Source of the DNA: Algoriphagus vanfongensis DSM 17529
GTDB taxonomy: Bacteria > Bacteroidota > Bacteroidia > Cytophagales > Cyclobacteriaceae
DNA length: 64,000 nucleotides
Reading direction: 5' to 3'
Assembly: GCF_000429465.1 (NCBI RefSeq)
Contig: NZ_AUBX01000009.1
Span: forward strand, 310,001 to 374,000
Position 1 is the stretch's first letter. Every line of letters begins with the position of its first letter. The notes below the pieces were generated by a model that made no database searches, was not told where the DNA came from, and saw only the letters and a list, made by a program, of their open reading frames with translations. Positions 50,643 through 60,612 of this stretch are shown here, piece by piece. The position numbers and the translations under genes are program-made.

Positions 50643-52820
50643 ATGCAGAATGCCTTGAAACTGAAAGCAGGAATACTCTCTTTCTGCTTTTATCTATGTC
50701 TCTGGTCCCTTCAGGCTCAGGACAAAAAGCCGGTTCAACTCAGTGATATGACCAAGATAGTCACCGTTTCCAATCCGGAGATTAGCCCTGATGGCGCCTC
50801 CCTGATTTTTGCAAAGAATTTTATGGAAGCCAATAAAGACGGAAACTATGAGTATAAAAGTCAGCTTCTGAAGATGAACTTGAGCGATCCATCTCAGCTC
50901 AAAGTACTCAATAGCCCGACGTATGATTTGTCCAACTTCAGCCTGTCTCCAGATGGGAAGAAACTGGCCTTTACCAAAGGCTGGGAAGGCAAAGCCCAAA
51001 TCTGGATTTTGCCTTTGGACGGGGGAGAAGCACAGGTCTTGACTTCCGAAAAATACGGAGCCTCCTCTCCGGTGTGGTCTCCGGATGGCAGCAAATTGCT
51101 CTTTTCCTTTTCTGTGCCTGAATGGGCAATCGACGGAGATCCTACTTGGGACAATCCAAGACCAGGTAGAACCTATGGCGATGAGCCAAATTATGCAGCG
51201 ATCAAGGAAGGGCTGGAAAAAGAAAATGTGAAGCCCGATATGGATGGGGATGTGTCTGAGCTACGCGCCTGGTTGGCAAAGAATGCCTCCAAGAAGGATC
51301 CTCAGGTAGTTGATCGTCTCAATTTTCTCGGCGAGAGAGGCCTATCTACCGATATTAGCTTTAGACATTTGGGAGTTTATGATCTGACTACCGGTCATTC
51401 AGAAGTACTGACGTCTGGTTACCAGAGTTTTGGTGGAGCGGAGTGGGCTCCTGATGGATCTTATATTCTGACCGTAAGTCTTGAGTATGAGGGGCATCCT
51501 GACTACACCATGGATTTGAATTCCGGTATTTACAAAGTCATGCTTTCTGACAAATCTGTCAGTACCTTCTTGGCTTCAGATGATTATAGATATACCGGAG
51601 CTACCTTTTCTCCCGATGGAAAAAGCCTCTTGATCTATGCCCAGGATACTGAAGACAGAACATTCAATCAGAGTCTATTGGGAATTGCCAAACCCGATGG
51701 AACTTCTATCAAATGGTTTACCGAGGACATTGACAGAAGGTTGGGAGGTTCCAAATGGACTGATGATAGCAAGGCGATTTATTTCGCAGGTGCCAATGAG
51801 GGGGGAACGACTTTGTACAAAGTGCAAGCTTCCAATGGGAAAGTAAGTAAAGTGATCACTGGCCCTGTGGGTGTGGGAGATTTTGATGTTCAAGGCGAAA
51901 AACTCGTGTATTCTTTGATTCAGGTTTCCAATCCCAATGAGCTCTATCTATCCGATCTAGAAGGTAAGGGACAAAAAATGCTGACTGACTACAATGCCAA
52001 ATGGCTGGCCGATCGCTGGGTTTCCATGCCTACGGCTCATGAAGTCAAAGTGGATGAGTTTGATGTGGACTTCTGGGTGATGCCTCCTTTCGGACAAAAA
52101 GAAGGGGTGAAGTATCCAACCTTATTGGAAATGCACGGTGGCCCTACTGCTATGTGGGGACCGGGCGAACTCAGCATGTGGCATGAATTCCAGGTGTTGG
52201 CAGGCCGTGGTTATGGTGTGGTCTATGCCAATCCTCGTGGTAGCGGAGGTTATGGAAAAGACTTTCAGAAAGGAAACTATCGGGACTGGGGAGATGGTCC
52301 AGCGAAGGATGTTTTGGCAGCATTGGATGAGGCTGGAGAATTCTATGAGTGGATCGATGAAGACCAATTGGTATTGACCGGTGGATCGTATGCAGGCTAT
52401 TTGACAGCTTGGATCGTGGGGCATGATCACCGCTTCAAAGCAGCTTTGGCACAGCGAGGAGTCTATGAGCTCACGTTCTTTATGGGTGAGGGAAATGCCT
52501 GGAGATTGGTGCCCAATTATTTTGGCTATCCTTGGGAAGAGGGTGCCAAAGAAATATTGGATTACAACAGCCCTCAAACTTATGTTCAAGACATTCAAAC
52601 ACCTTTGATGATTTTCCATGGAGATAGTGACTTGCGAACAGGCGTTCGTCAATCGGAGCTTTTGTATAAAAGCTTGAAAATCCTCAACAAACCAGTAGAG
52701 TACATTCGCTATCCGGAAGAAGGACATGAACTATCCAGATCAGGGGCAGTACAAAGAAGGCTGGATCGAATCGGAAGAATCGTCGAGTTCTTTGAGCGCT
52801 ATGTGACGCATCCTGAATAA
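50643..52820 (+). CDS. exported S9 family peptidase (prolyl oligopeptidase type)
   Basis: The 725-residue protein has a signal peptide ending near LQAQ. It then has a beta-propeller with PD40-like blades (EISPDGASLIFAKN, SLSPDGKKLAFTKG, WSPDGSKLLFS) to about residue 460, and an alpha/beta-hydrolase peptidase domain. The catalytic triad is Ser in TGGSYAGYLTA near residue 582, Asp in FHGDSDLRTG near residue 662, and His in PEEGHELSR near residue 695. It cleaves short peptides in the periplasm, as DPP4- or acylaminoacyl-type enzymes do. Confidence 0.93.
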   Translation: MQNALKLKAGILSFCFYLCLWSLQAQDKKPVQLSDMTKIVTVSNPEISPDGASLIFAKNFMEANKDGNYEYKSQLLKMNLSDPSQLKVLNSPTYDLSNFSLSPDGKKLAFTKGWEGKAQIWILPLDGGEAQVLTSEKYGASSPVWSPDGSKLLFSFSVPEWAIDGDPTWDNPRPGRTYGDEPNYAAIKEGLEKENVKPDMDGDVSELRAWLAKNASKKDPQVVDRLNFLGERGLSTDISFRHLGVYDLTTGHSEVLTSGYQSFGGAEWAPDGSYILTVSLEYEGHPDYTMDLNSGIYKVMLSDKSVSTFLASDDYRYTGATFSPDGKSLLIYAQDTEDRTFNQSLLGIAKPDGTSIKWFTEDIDRRLGGSKWTDDSKAIYFAGANEGGTTLYKVQASNGKVSKVITGPVGVGDFDVQGEKLVYSLIQVSNPNELYLSDLEGKGQKMLTDYNAKWLADRWVSMPTAHEVKVDEFDVDFWVMPPFGQKEGVKYPTLLEMHGGPTAMWGPGELSMWHEFQVLAGRGYGVVYANPRGSGGYGKDFQKGNYRDWGDGPAKDVLAALDEAGEFYEWIDEDQLVLTGGSYAGYLTAWIVGHDHRFKAALAQRGVYELTFFMGEGNAWRLVPNYFGYPWEEGAKEILDYNSPQTYVQDIQTPLMIFHGDSDLRTGVRQSELLYKSLKILNKPVEYIRYPEEGHELSRSGAVQRRLDRIGRIVEFFERYVTHPE

Positions 52821-52875
52821 TTCAGAAACTAGATACGGTTTGGATCTGCTCGAATCATGAGAGCTTAAACCCTAA

Positions 52876-52913
52876 AAAAAGGCTATCTCAAAACCGTTTG
52901 AGATAGCCTTTTT
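52876..52913. terminator. strong bidirectional terminator
   Basis: A 17-bp perfect stem with 4-nt loop (arms starting AAAAAGGCTATCTCAAA) lies between the S9 peptidase gene and the convergent efflux operon and can end both transcripts. Confidence 0.92.
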
Positions 52914-52934
52914 GCTAGAAGATAAGTTTACTTT

Positions 52935-54374
52935 TTAATTCCATCCGCCTCCCAGTGCTTTGTAAAGCTTCACATTTGCCTGAAGTCTGGATGCTTTCAA
53001 ATCAGCCAGTTCAATCGCCGATTCCAAGGTTCTGCTTTGCGCGTTGATCACCTCCAGATAGTTGGCATAGCCAACAGAGAATAGAGTGTTGGAGTGCTCA
53101 ATTGCCCTTTCTAAAACAGAAACTTCATACTGTTTCATTTTCAACTGTTGATCATAGGTGTCCATTTGATTGATCAGATCCAGCACTTCCAGGTAGGCAT
53201 TTAATGTCTTCTTTTCGTACTCCAATAAAGCAATCTGCTGATCAGCTTTGGCGACTTCATAGAGAGATCTGATTTCTCTTCGGTTGAATAATGGTGCAGT
53301 CAACCCAGCACCAAACTGATAGATGCCGGATCCTGGACTCAAAAACAGCTTACTGAAATCAAAGGCATTGAATCCCGCCATTCCAAATAAATTGAAAGAA
53401 GGGTAAAAGGCAGCTTTGGCGGCATGAACATCCGCCTTGCTTGCTTCCAATTGCATCTCAGCTTCTTTCAAATCTGGCCTATATTGGATCAGCTCAGCAG
53501 GAAGTCCTGTTTCCAGATCAGTTTGTGCGGTGATCGCTTGATCTAGCTTCATTCTTTCAAATGAAAAATCGAGTGTTCCTACTAGTCTTGCCAAATTGTA
53601 TTCAGCACTCTTCAGTTCTCTGTTTTTAGCTTGCAATTGAGCTTTAGTGTTCAGTACCAGAGCTTCAAACTGATCGATTGCCAGCTGATTGGCTTTTCCT
53701 CCTTCTTTGAGTTCGGTGATCAATTGTAGCGCCAATTCCTGAAGACTGATGTTTTCTTTCAAAACTTCGATTTCTTGATCTATGGCCAGTAAATGATAGT
53801 AATTGGACGCTACTTCAGAGATCAACCATGTTTGTATGCTTCGGCTCATTTCCTCAGATGCCATCAATCGGGCCACTGCAGCTTTTTTCCGGCTTCTCAG
53901 CTTACCCCAAACATCAATCTCCCAGGAGAATTCAGCACCGACCACGAAATCCTTATAAGGCGACGGGATCTTTTTGTCTGCGGGAACATTGTCAGATAGA
54001 TTGGTGTCTGCATTACCCACACCATCCATCGTATACTCCCCAAACTTTCTCTGAGCAGCACCAGCATTCAGAGAAATTGAAGGAAGGATACCTCTTTTAG
54101 CTCTCAGCATAGACGCTCTTGCAGCATTGATTTTCAACAAGGTCTGCTGATTGTCCTGATTATTATCCAGAGCTGCCTGAATCAGAGATTTGAGTTTTTC
54201 ATCTTGGAAAAACTCCGTCCATACAATCTGAGAGCTATTGGATGCACTATCCAATACAGCTGTTTCATAGGTTTCTGGCAAACTTAAACTTGATTCAGGT
54301 AATGAATCTTGCTGTACTTTACATCCGGCCAGAAGGACGAAAGACAAGGCGATTTTTAAAGTCTTGGATCTCAT
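52935..54374 (-). CDS. outer-membrane efflux channel (TolC/OprM, NodT family)
   Basis: The 479-residue lipoprotein (signal ends LLAGC, Cys18) has the duplicated OEP domain: long helical segments such as NNQDNQQTLLKINAARASMLRAKRGILPSISLNAGAAQR and its counterpart ELIQYRPDLKEAEMQLEASKADVHAAKAAFYPSFNL. It forms the trimeric exit duct for the RND pump. It is the last gene of the operon; its ATG overlaps the pump stop by 4 bp. Confidence 0.95.
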   Translation of the reverse strand: MRSKTLKIALSFVLLAGCKVQQDSLPESSLSLPETYETAVLDSASNSSQIVWTEFFQDEKLKSLIQAALDNNQDNQQTLLKINAARASMLRAKRGILPSISLNAGAAQRKFGEYTMDGVGNADTNLSDNVPADKKIPSPYKDFVVGAEFSWEIDVWGKLRSRKKAAVARLMASEEMSRSIQTWLISEVASNYYHLLAIDQEIEVLKENISLQELALQLITELKEGGKANQLAIDQFEALVLNTKAQLQAKNRELKSAEYNLARLVGTLDFSFERMKLDQAITAQTDLETGLPAELIQYRPDLKEAEMQLEASKADVHAAKAAFYPSFNLFGMAGFNAFDFSKLFLSPGSGIYQFGAGLTAPLFNRREIRSLYEVAKADQQIALLEYEKKTLNAYLEVLDLINQMDTYDQQLKMKQYEVSVLERAIEHSNTLFSVGYANYLEVINAQSRTLESAIELADLKASRLQANVKLYKALGGGWN

Positions 54375-57300
54375 AGTTCTAGTACCGGTTCTTGGTTTAC
54401 TGTAGTTTGTCTCTGTGATTTTTTAGCTTTCATTTTGGTATCAATGGTTTCAAAAACCACATACAATCCAGGAATCAAGAATACTCCGATCAAAGTACCG
54501 ATAAACATCCCGCCGGCTGCAGCAGTACCGATGGTTCTGTTACCAATGGCACCTGCTCCCGAAGCGATAGTCAATGGTATCAACCCACAGATAAAAGCGA
54601 AAGATGTCATCAAGATTGGTCTTAGTCGTTCGACACCACCTTTAATCGCACTTTCTAGGATTCCCAAACCTTTGTTACGGTTTTGGATGGCGATCTCGAT
54701 GATCAGGATGGCATTTTTGCCCAGCAACCCAATCAACATGACCAGTGAAACCTGCGCATAGATGTCATTTTGCAAGCCAACCAAATTCAAGAAGAAGTAG
54801 GAACCGAAAATCCCTGCAGGAAGTGAAAGGATCACAGAAAGAGGTAGCATATAGCTTTCGTACTGCGCTGCCAACAGCAAATACACAAAGACCAAACAGA
54901 TCAAGAATATATAGACAGCCTGATTTCCGGAAGCGATTTGCTCCCTGGTAATACCGGACCAGTCAATAGAGAATCCTCGAGGCAAGGTTTGCAGAGCAAC
55001 TTCCTCTACAGCTTTGATGGCATCACCTGATGAATAGCCTTCTGCTGCTTCTCCAGACACCATTGCTGAGCTAAACATATTGTATCGGGTCAGCTGCTCT
55101 GGTCCATAGACTCTTTCCAAACTCACAAAGTTGGAATAGGGAACCATCTCCCCATCCTTGTTTTTGGCAAACATGGTCAATAGTGATTCCGGAGAGGTTC
55201 TGTATTCCGGAGATGCTTGGATCATCACCTTATACATCTGTCCGTATCGGATAAAGTTGGAAGCATAGAAACTACCGATATAGCTCTGCAGAGTGGCCAT
55301 GGCATCTTGAACAGACACACCAAGCTTGGCCGCTTTATCATGATCCACACTGATCATAAACTGAGGGAAAGTCGGGTCAAAGTTGGTGAAAACAGCATCC
55401 AATTCTGGGCGGTCATTCAGAGCCTGAACAAACTCTTCCGTCACCAAGGCCATATTATCTAAATCACCTCCGGACTTATCCTGAAGTCTCATTTCAAAAC
55501 CTGAAGCATTCCCAAAACCCGGAACTGGTGGAGGCGCAAAGAATTGGATATCTGCACCTTTGATGTGGGCGGTTCTTTCAGAGTAATCAAGAATCAATTC
55601 ATTGACACTCATTTCTCGTTGATCCCAAGATTTCAAATTGATCATGCCCATCCCGTAGGAGGCTCCCGCTGTTTCTGTCAACAGGGAATATCCAGCTAGG
55701 GTTGAGACTGTTTCTACCTCGTCCAAAGGCAATAGAGCCGCTTGAACTTGATCCATAATCTCCGTGGTTCTATCCACCGTAGCACCTGGAGGTGTAGTGA
55801 CATTCACATAGATCATCCCTTGATCTTCATTTGGGATAAAACCTGTAGGAACAATGGAAATCATCCCGTAAGTCAAGGCAAAGAAGACAAATAATGCTCC
55901 AAAGGTGACGGCTCTTCTACCTGCTGTTCCTGAAATGATATTGGTGTATTTGCCTGCCAATGCATCGTACTTCGCATTGAACCCATCAAAGAATCGCTGC
56001 ATAGCACCTTTCTTCTTGTTTGGATCATGGGACATCGGCTTCAGCATCATCGCGCACAAGGCAGGAGAGAGCGTCAATGCATTAATCCCTGAAATCACAA
56101 TGGCAATGGCCAGTGTCAAAGAAAACTGCCTGTAGAAAATCCCTACCGGCCCTGAAAGGAAACTTACCGGAATAAAAACTGCAGACATGACCAAAGTAAT
56201 TGCCACGATTGCACCACCGATTTCTTTCATTGCTTCGATGGTTGCATCAAAGGCGTTGAGATGGAGATCATGCATTTTTACGTGCACAGCTTCCACGACA
56301 ACAATGGCATTATCCACAACAATACCAATCGCCAGTACCAATGCAAATAGCGTCAATAAATTGATCGAGAAGCCAAATAGTTGCATGAAGAACAGCGTGC
56401 CGACCAAGGAAACTGGTACAGCAATCGCCGGAATCAAAGTCGATCTGAAGTCCTGTAGGAATAAGAATACGACAATAAATACGAGGATAAATGCTTCGAT
56501 CAATGTCTTGATCACCTCATGAATCGATGCATCTAGGAAGCGGCTCACATCATAAGAAACATTGTAGGACATTCCCGGAGGGAAGGAGCTACCCTCCAAT
56601 TCCTCCATTTTGATTTTGATGTTCTCGATTACTTCACTTGCATTGGAGCCAGGTCTTTGCTTAAGCATGATGGAGGCAGAAGGTCTTCCATCAGTCATGG
56701 ACATCATGTTGTAGTCCAGTGCATCAAATTCAATGTCGGCCACATCTTTCAATTTCAAAAGAGAACCATCCGGCAGAGCTTTAAGAGTGATATTTCTGTA
56801 TTCCTCTTCATCATTGAATTTACCCGTGTATTTCAATACATATTGCAAAGCTTGGGGGTCCCGGTCAGATGAAATCCCTGATTTACCCGGAGCTGCTTCC
56901 ACGTTTTGGTTCTGGATGGCTTCTGTCACATCCTGAGGAGAGATATCATAGGCGGCTAGACGATCTGGCTTCAACCAAACCCGCATGGCATAATCTTTCA
57001 TCCCCATGATTTCAGCAAAACCAACCCCGTCAATCCGCTTCAGTTCAGGAAGGATATTGATATCAGCAAAGTTGTAAACAAACTTCTCATCCTGTGCAGG
57101 ATCGGAGGTGATCAAGTTGAGGTAAAGCAACATGCTGTTTACCTCTTTTTCAGTCATCACACCGGCACGGATTACTTCTTCGGGCAATTCATCGACTACC
57201 GTCGCTACCCGGTTTTGGACGTTGACAGCAGCTTGGTCGGGATCTGTTCCTACTTGGAAAATAATAGTGATCAAAGTGATCCCTTCATTGGTATTTACGG

Positions 57301-57538
57301 AATACATGTATTCCATGCCCGGCACACCATTGATGGCTCTTTCCAGAGGAGTAGCTACAGCTTTTGCCAATACCTCGGCATTTGCACCTGTGTATTTGGC
57401 AGTCACTGTCACAGAGGGCGGGACGATGTCTGGGAACTGGGTGATCGGCAATGAGGTCAATGCCAGCAGTCCCAATAGGGTAATAAAAACCGAGATGACC
57501 GTCGAAAGAATCGGTCTTCTGATAAATAATTCAAACAT
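54371..57538 (-). CDS. RND efflux pump permease (HAE1/AcrB family)
   Basis: The 1055-residue protein has the full AcrB architecture: FIRRPILSTVISVFITLLG at the N-terminus, two large periplasmic loops, and two six-helix bundles. The proton-relay Asp residue lies in LAIGIVVDNAIVVVEAV near residue 405, and the second-half motif in QVSLVMLIGLLGKNAILIIEIA. It uses the proton gradient to expel drugs, detergents or bile salts. The HAE1 type, not the metal-exporting CzcA type, fits best. It is coupled to the channel gene downstream and sits 27 bp after the adaptor. Confidence 0.96.
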   Translation of the reverse strand: MFELFIRRPILSTVISVFITLLGLLALTSLPITQFPDIVPPSVTVTAKYTGANAEVLAKAVATPLERAINGVPGMEYMYSVNTNEGITLITIIFQVGTDPDQAAVNVQNRVATVVDELPEEVIRAGVMTEKEVNSMLLYLNLITSDPAQDEKFVYNFADINILPELKRIDGVGFAEIMGMKDYAMRVWLKPDRLAAYDISPQDVTEAIQNQNVEAAPGKSGISSDRDPQALQYVLKYTGKFNDEEEYRNITLKALPDGSLLKLKDVADIEFDALDYNMMSMTDGRPSASIMLKQRPGSNASEVIENIKIKMEELEGSSFPPGMSYNVSYDVSRFLDASIHEVIKTLIEAFILVFIVVFLFLQDFRSTLIPAIAVPVSLVGTLFFMQLFGFSINLLTLFALVLAIGIVVDNAIVVVEAVHVKMHDLHLNAFDATIEAMKEIGGAIVAITLVMSAVFIPVSFLSGPVGIFYRQFSLTLAIAIVISGINALTLSPALCAMMLKPMSHDPNKKKGAMQRFFDGFNAKYDALAGKYTNIISGTAGRRAVTFGALFVFFALTYGMISIVPTGFIPNEDQGMIYVNVTTPPGATVDRTTEIMDQVQAALLPLDEVETVSTLAGYSLLTETAGASYGMGMINLKSWDQREMSVNELILDYSERTAHIKGADIQFFAPPPVPGFGNASGFEMRLQDKSGGDLDNMALVTEEFVQALNDRPELDAVFTNFDPTFPQFMISVDHDKAAKLGVSVQDAMATLQSYIGSFYASNFIRYGQMYKVMIQASPEYRTSPESLLTMFAKNKDGEMVPYSNFVSLERVYGPEQLTRYNMFSSAMVSGEAAEGYSSGDAIKAVEEVALQTLPRGFSIDWSGITREQIASGNQAVYIFLICLVFVYLLLAAQYESYMLPLSVILSLPAGIFGSYFFLNLVGLQNDIYAQVSLVMLIGLLGKNAILIIEIAIQNRNKGLGILESAIKGGVERLRPILMTSFAFICGLIPLTIASGAGAIGNRTIGTAAAGGMFIGTLIGVFLIPGLYVVFETIDTKMKAKKSQRQTTVNQEPVLEL

Positions 57539-57565
57539 AATGGGTACTAATGTGGTGAGACTAAA

Positions 57566-58753
57566 TCAGCGAACAGTTACAAAATCTTGGTACACATCCG
57601 AGGAGGCAACGGTCTTTGGCTGAACCAAACTTCCATCCTGAACCTGCTGGATTCCTTCATACACAATCTTGTCACCGGGGTTGAACCCATCGGCCAAGTA
57701 ATAATTGCCATATCGCTGGATCGGCTTAAAGCTTCTCACTTTTACCACATTTTCGCTATCCACCATGTAGACATAGGTGAAGTCCTGAATTTCAAAAGTT
57801 GATTTTTGAGGAATTAAATACACATCTTCCAGCTTAGAAAGCATCTGGATTTTACCGGAAGCACCATGCTTGATCAATTGATTTGGGTTGGGGAATCTTA
57901 CCCGGAAACCGATGGAACCCGTTCCGGACTCTATGTCTCCTTCAGTAGTTTCCAAGATTCCTTTATCGGGATAGATCTGACCGTCAGACAGAATCAAAGT
58001 CAATTGCTCGTTCAATTCCTCTGCTGAACCTTCCTCAATTTTGGTTCGCATAAAATTCAGATACTCATTCTCATTGACTTTGTAATATGCGAATACCGAA
58101 GAGATATCTGTAATTGAAGTCAACAGGTCATTTTCGGCTACTAGGCTACCGATTTTGTGAGGAATTCTATCCACGATTCCATCAAATGGAGCTTTTACGG
58201 TAGTGTATGAAAGCCCTGTTCTGGCTGCTTTCAGTTGGGATTCTGCTTGTGCAATTTCAGAATCGGTCACGGCCTTTTTCGATTTGGCCAATTCCAGTTC
58301 GGAAGGAGAAATGATTTTTTTATCGACCAGAATTTGAAGTCTTTCCACTTCCACCAGGGCAGCTTTTTGCTCTGCTTTGGCGCGCATTAGGTTGGCACGA
58401 GCAGAATTGACCTGCTCATTGAATTCCTCACTGGAAAGCTGGAAGAGACTTTGGCCTTTTTTCACAAATTGACCTTCGTCGACATAGATGTGATCTACAA
58501 ATCCTGAGACTTTGGATCTGACATCTACAAACTGCACCGCTTGGATATCGCAGATATAGGTTTGCGGAACTTCTACATCTGTAGGCTCCAGAGCGAGTAC
58601 TGGGATTTCCGGTTGCTTCTTGTTCTTTTTAGCCTTGTTGGGATTGGACTGACAGGCCAAGGCAAGTATTGTCATGGACAATAGTAGGGAGATAGATAAA
58701 TAAGAATCATAGCTTTTCCTATAAGAAAAGCCAAGGGGCTTACTAGTTTTCAT
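57566..58753 (-). CDS. RND efflux periplasmic adaptor (AcrA/MexA-like)
   Basis: The 395-residue lipoprotein (signal ends LALAC, Cys34) has the membrane-fusion layout: a lipoyl half (VDVRSKVSGFVDHIYVDEGQFVKKGQSLFQL near residue 75), an alpha-hairpin (residues about 110-170), the second lipoyl half (YTTVKAPFDGIVDRIPHKIGSLV), then beta-barrel domains. It links the pump to the channel. It is the first of the three efflux genes. No TetR- or MarR-type regulator is adjacent. Confidence 0.94.
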   Translation of the reverse strand: MKTSKPLGFSYRKSYDSYLSISLLLSMTILALACQSNPNKAKKNKKQPEIPVLALEPTDVEVPQTYICDIQAVQFVDVRSKVSGFVDHIYVDEGQFVKKGQSLFQLSSEEFNEQVNSARANLMRAKAEQKAALVEVERLQILVDKKIISPSELELAKSKKAVTDSEIAQAESQLKAARTGLSYTTVKAPFDGIVDRIPHKIGSLVAENDLLTSITDISSVFAYYKVNENEYLNFMRTKIEEGSAEELNEQLTLILSDGQIYPDKGILETTEGDIESGTGSIGFRVRFPNPNQLIKHGASGKIQMLSKLEDVYLIPQKSTFEIQDFTYVYMVDSENVVKVRSFKPIQRYGNYYLADGFNPGDKIVYEGIQQVQDGSLVQPKTVASSDVYQDFVTVR

Positions 58754-58807
58754 GTGAGGGTTTTTAAGGATAGGTTTTGATTTGCTACAGGGCGGGAGCG
58801 GCCTGTA

Positions 58808-59143
58808 TCAAGGAGCATTGGCTCGAATGCCCGTCTGTATCCTTCTATGAATCGAACAGAGCTCTACAACCGGTGAGTAGCTGCTGCTGATTTTGCATTG
58901 GAAAAAAGTAAGTCCCCAATCCATAGAAGGATGGCTAGGGCTGTGAGTTCGCTCACTTGAATAATTCTTTTGGACCACCCTGAAAAACTCAGCTAGGGTA
59001 GGGATAGTCTCGGAAGCTTCGTGTATGATCTCTACTGCTATATCAGGCAGACAGGGTACTACCTGATATTCCGCCTCCAATTCATTGGCAGATAATGGGG
59101 TGATCCCTGCTGTCAGTAATAATACCAGAAAGAAAAACCTCAT
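58808..59143 (-). CDS. small exported protein upstream of the efflux operon
   Basis: The 111-residue protein has a clear signal peptide (MRFFFLVLLLTAGITPLSA). The mature part of about 90 residues has three Cys (VVPCLPD, FFQCKIS, VELCSIH). No family is recognised. It lies 54 bp before the adaptor gene on the same strand and could be the first gene of the operon. The His/Cys content suggests metal or redox sensing at best. Confidence 0.5.
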   Translation of the reverse strand: MRFFFLVLLLTAGITPLSANELEAEYQVVPCLPDIAVEIIHEASETIPTLAEFFRVVQKNYSSERTHSPSHPSMDWGLTFFQCKISSSYSPVVELCSIHRRIQTGIRANAP

Positions 59144-59402
59144 GCTGTTACTCTGATTTTTATCTTTTAATCTGAACTCTTAAGAAGAGGGTTTAGTGTG
59201 ATTGACTGCTTTAAATTAATACCAGATGTTTAAATTCTTTTTATAAAATTTCAAAAAAGTGTTCTATTTTTTGTTGAGTGGTAGGCAAACAATGCTTTCT
59301 CTTAGGAATTAGGTAATGAAAGTGGCTGTTTATTGTATTTTTTCATTTTGAGAAAATAGAGCGGAATCGAAGCCTATAAATAAGCAGCTTCGATCCTTTC
59401 AG

Positions 59403-60281
59403 CTATTCCAAAATCTCTACCGAAAAGCTCTTTTCTTCTACTTGGCCTGCCTTCAAGGCTCGGATTCCATCTTTATCTGTGAATAAACCAGAGTGATCCT
59501 CGGCATCTCCGATCCCCAACCAAGGTTCCAGACAGACATAAGGTGCTCCTGGCTTTGCCCAAATCCCCAAATAATCGAAATCATTGAATTCCAAACTGAC
59601 TAGGGGACCTCTTGTTTGATGATGTAGACTGACTTCTCGGGATTTCAAGTGTTTGAAAACCAAAGCATCACCATCAAAAATGTGATCTGTAAGTTGGATT
59701 GTTTGACTGTCGTTCAGCACCTTGTCACCCATCCCTCCAATCAATCCGCCGGGCATAATATTCCAAGTATGATCATTTTCCAGTTCCGGAAACTCAATGG
59801 AATAATCCTCCAATTTTCCTCCATTTCCGATTGGGCAATTAAAAGCTGGATGTCCGCCTAAGGAATAGAACATTTCCTCATTTCCGGTATTTTCTATTCG
59901 ATGAGATACTCTTAGCTTTTTACCGATCAGTTCAAAACTCAAGTCAAATACAAAGTCAAAAGGATAGATAGCTTTGGTATCCTCATTGGATTCCAGTCTA
60001 AAAACAATCAAGTTCTGCTCTTGTCGAATAACTTTGGCCTGATCGCTGGTCCTCACAAATCCATGCTTGGGAAGGGAATATTCTTGACCTTTAAAGCTGT
60101 AGGTTCCGCCCTTTAGAGCTCCGATGATGGGGAAAAGAACTGGGGCTTGTCCAGACCAGATCTGGGGATCTCCCTGCCAGAGGTATTCAGTATGAGTTTC
60201 TTTGGAAAGGATAGAGCTAAGCTCCATGCCTTGTTGCTTGATTTGTACTTGAAGAGAATCTGATTCGATAGTATAGGTCAT
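59403..60281 (-). CDS. aldose 1-epimerase (galactose mutarotase)-like protein
   Basis: The 292-residue cytoplasmic protein matches the mutarotase-like family: MELSSILSKETHTEYLWQGDPQIWSGQAPVLFPIIGAL at the start, KHGFVR, SLGGHPAFNCPI (active-site His) near residue 150, and PYVCLEPWLGIGD near residue 250. Members equilibrate anomers of hexoses; this LacX/YeaD-like branch may act on other or phosphorylated sugars. It is a single gene. Confidence 0.9.
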   Translation of the reverse strand: MTYTIESDSLQVQIKQQGMELSSILSKETHTEYLWQGDPQIWSGQAPVLFPIIGALKGGTYSFKGQEYSLPKHGFVRTSDQAKVIRQEQNLIVFRLESNEDTKAIYPFDFVFDLSFELIGKKLRVSHRIENTGNEEMFYSLGGHPAFNCPIGNGGKLEDYSIEFPELENDHTWNIMPGGLIGGMGDKVLNDSQTIQLTDHIFDGDALVFKHLKSREVSLHHQTRGPLVSLEFNDFDYLGIWAKPGAPYVCLEPWLGIGDAEDHSGLFTDKDGIRALKAGQVEEKSFSVEILE

Positions 60282-60612
60282 AGGTATTTTTAATAAAGCC
60301 CCGAAAATAGGGGAGAATTGCGAAATACGAAATCAGAAATGCGATAAGTGAAATGAGAATTTGGACAGTAAACAATCCCGATGAATATCGTGGATCAATT
60401 TTCAAGTATGAAGAAACTCTGTGAAGCCTCAGAGTTCTATCACGAGACAATTCCCCTCCCGATTGCTATCGAGGAAAGAGGCAAGGGGGGACCTAAACTA
60501 GTACGGGAATTCTTTTTTAGAGGAGATCCGTGAAGAGAAGGATCTGGTTGGGAAAAATTTGCTTCAGGAAGGAATGCAATTGATATTAGCTCAGCAATTG
60601 AATTATTAATCC
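60282..60612. other. intergenic region holding a decayed dispersed repeat
   Basis: No gene is credible here. Positions 60444-60558 resemble 61422-61528 of the repeat region further right, and an older insertion-like palindrome (TCCCGATTGCTATCGAGGA) sits at about 60458-60476. Confidence 0.55.
60444..60558. repeat. dispersed repeat, degenerate copy
   Basis: It shares with 61422-61528 the order: GAGACAATTCCCC, a short palindrome, GGCAAGGGGG, CTAGTACG-GAATTCT-TTTTAG, and the GATCCGTGAAGA hairpin unit. The internal palindrome differs between copies (TCGAAGGGGG versus a CCCGAT-type insert). Confidence 0.65.
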
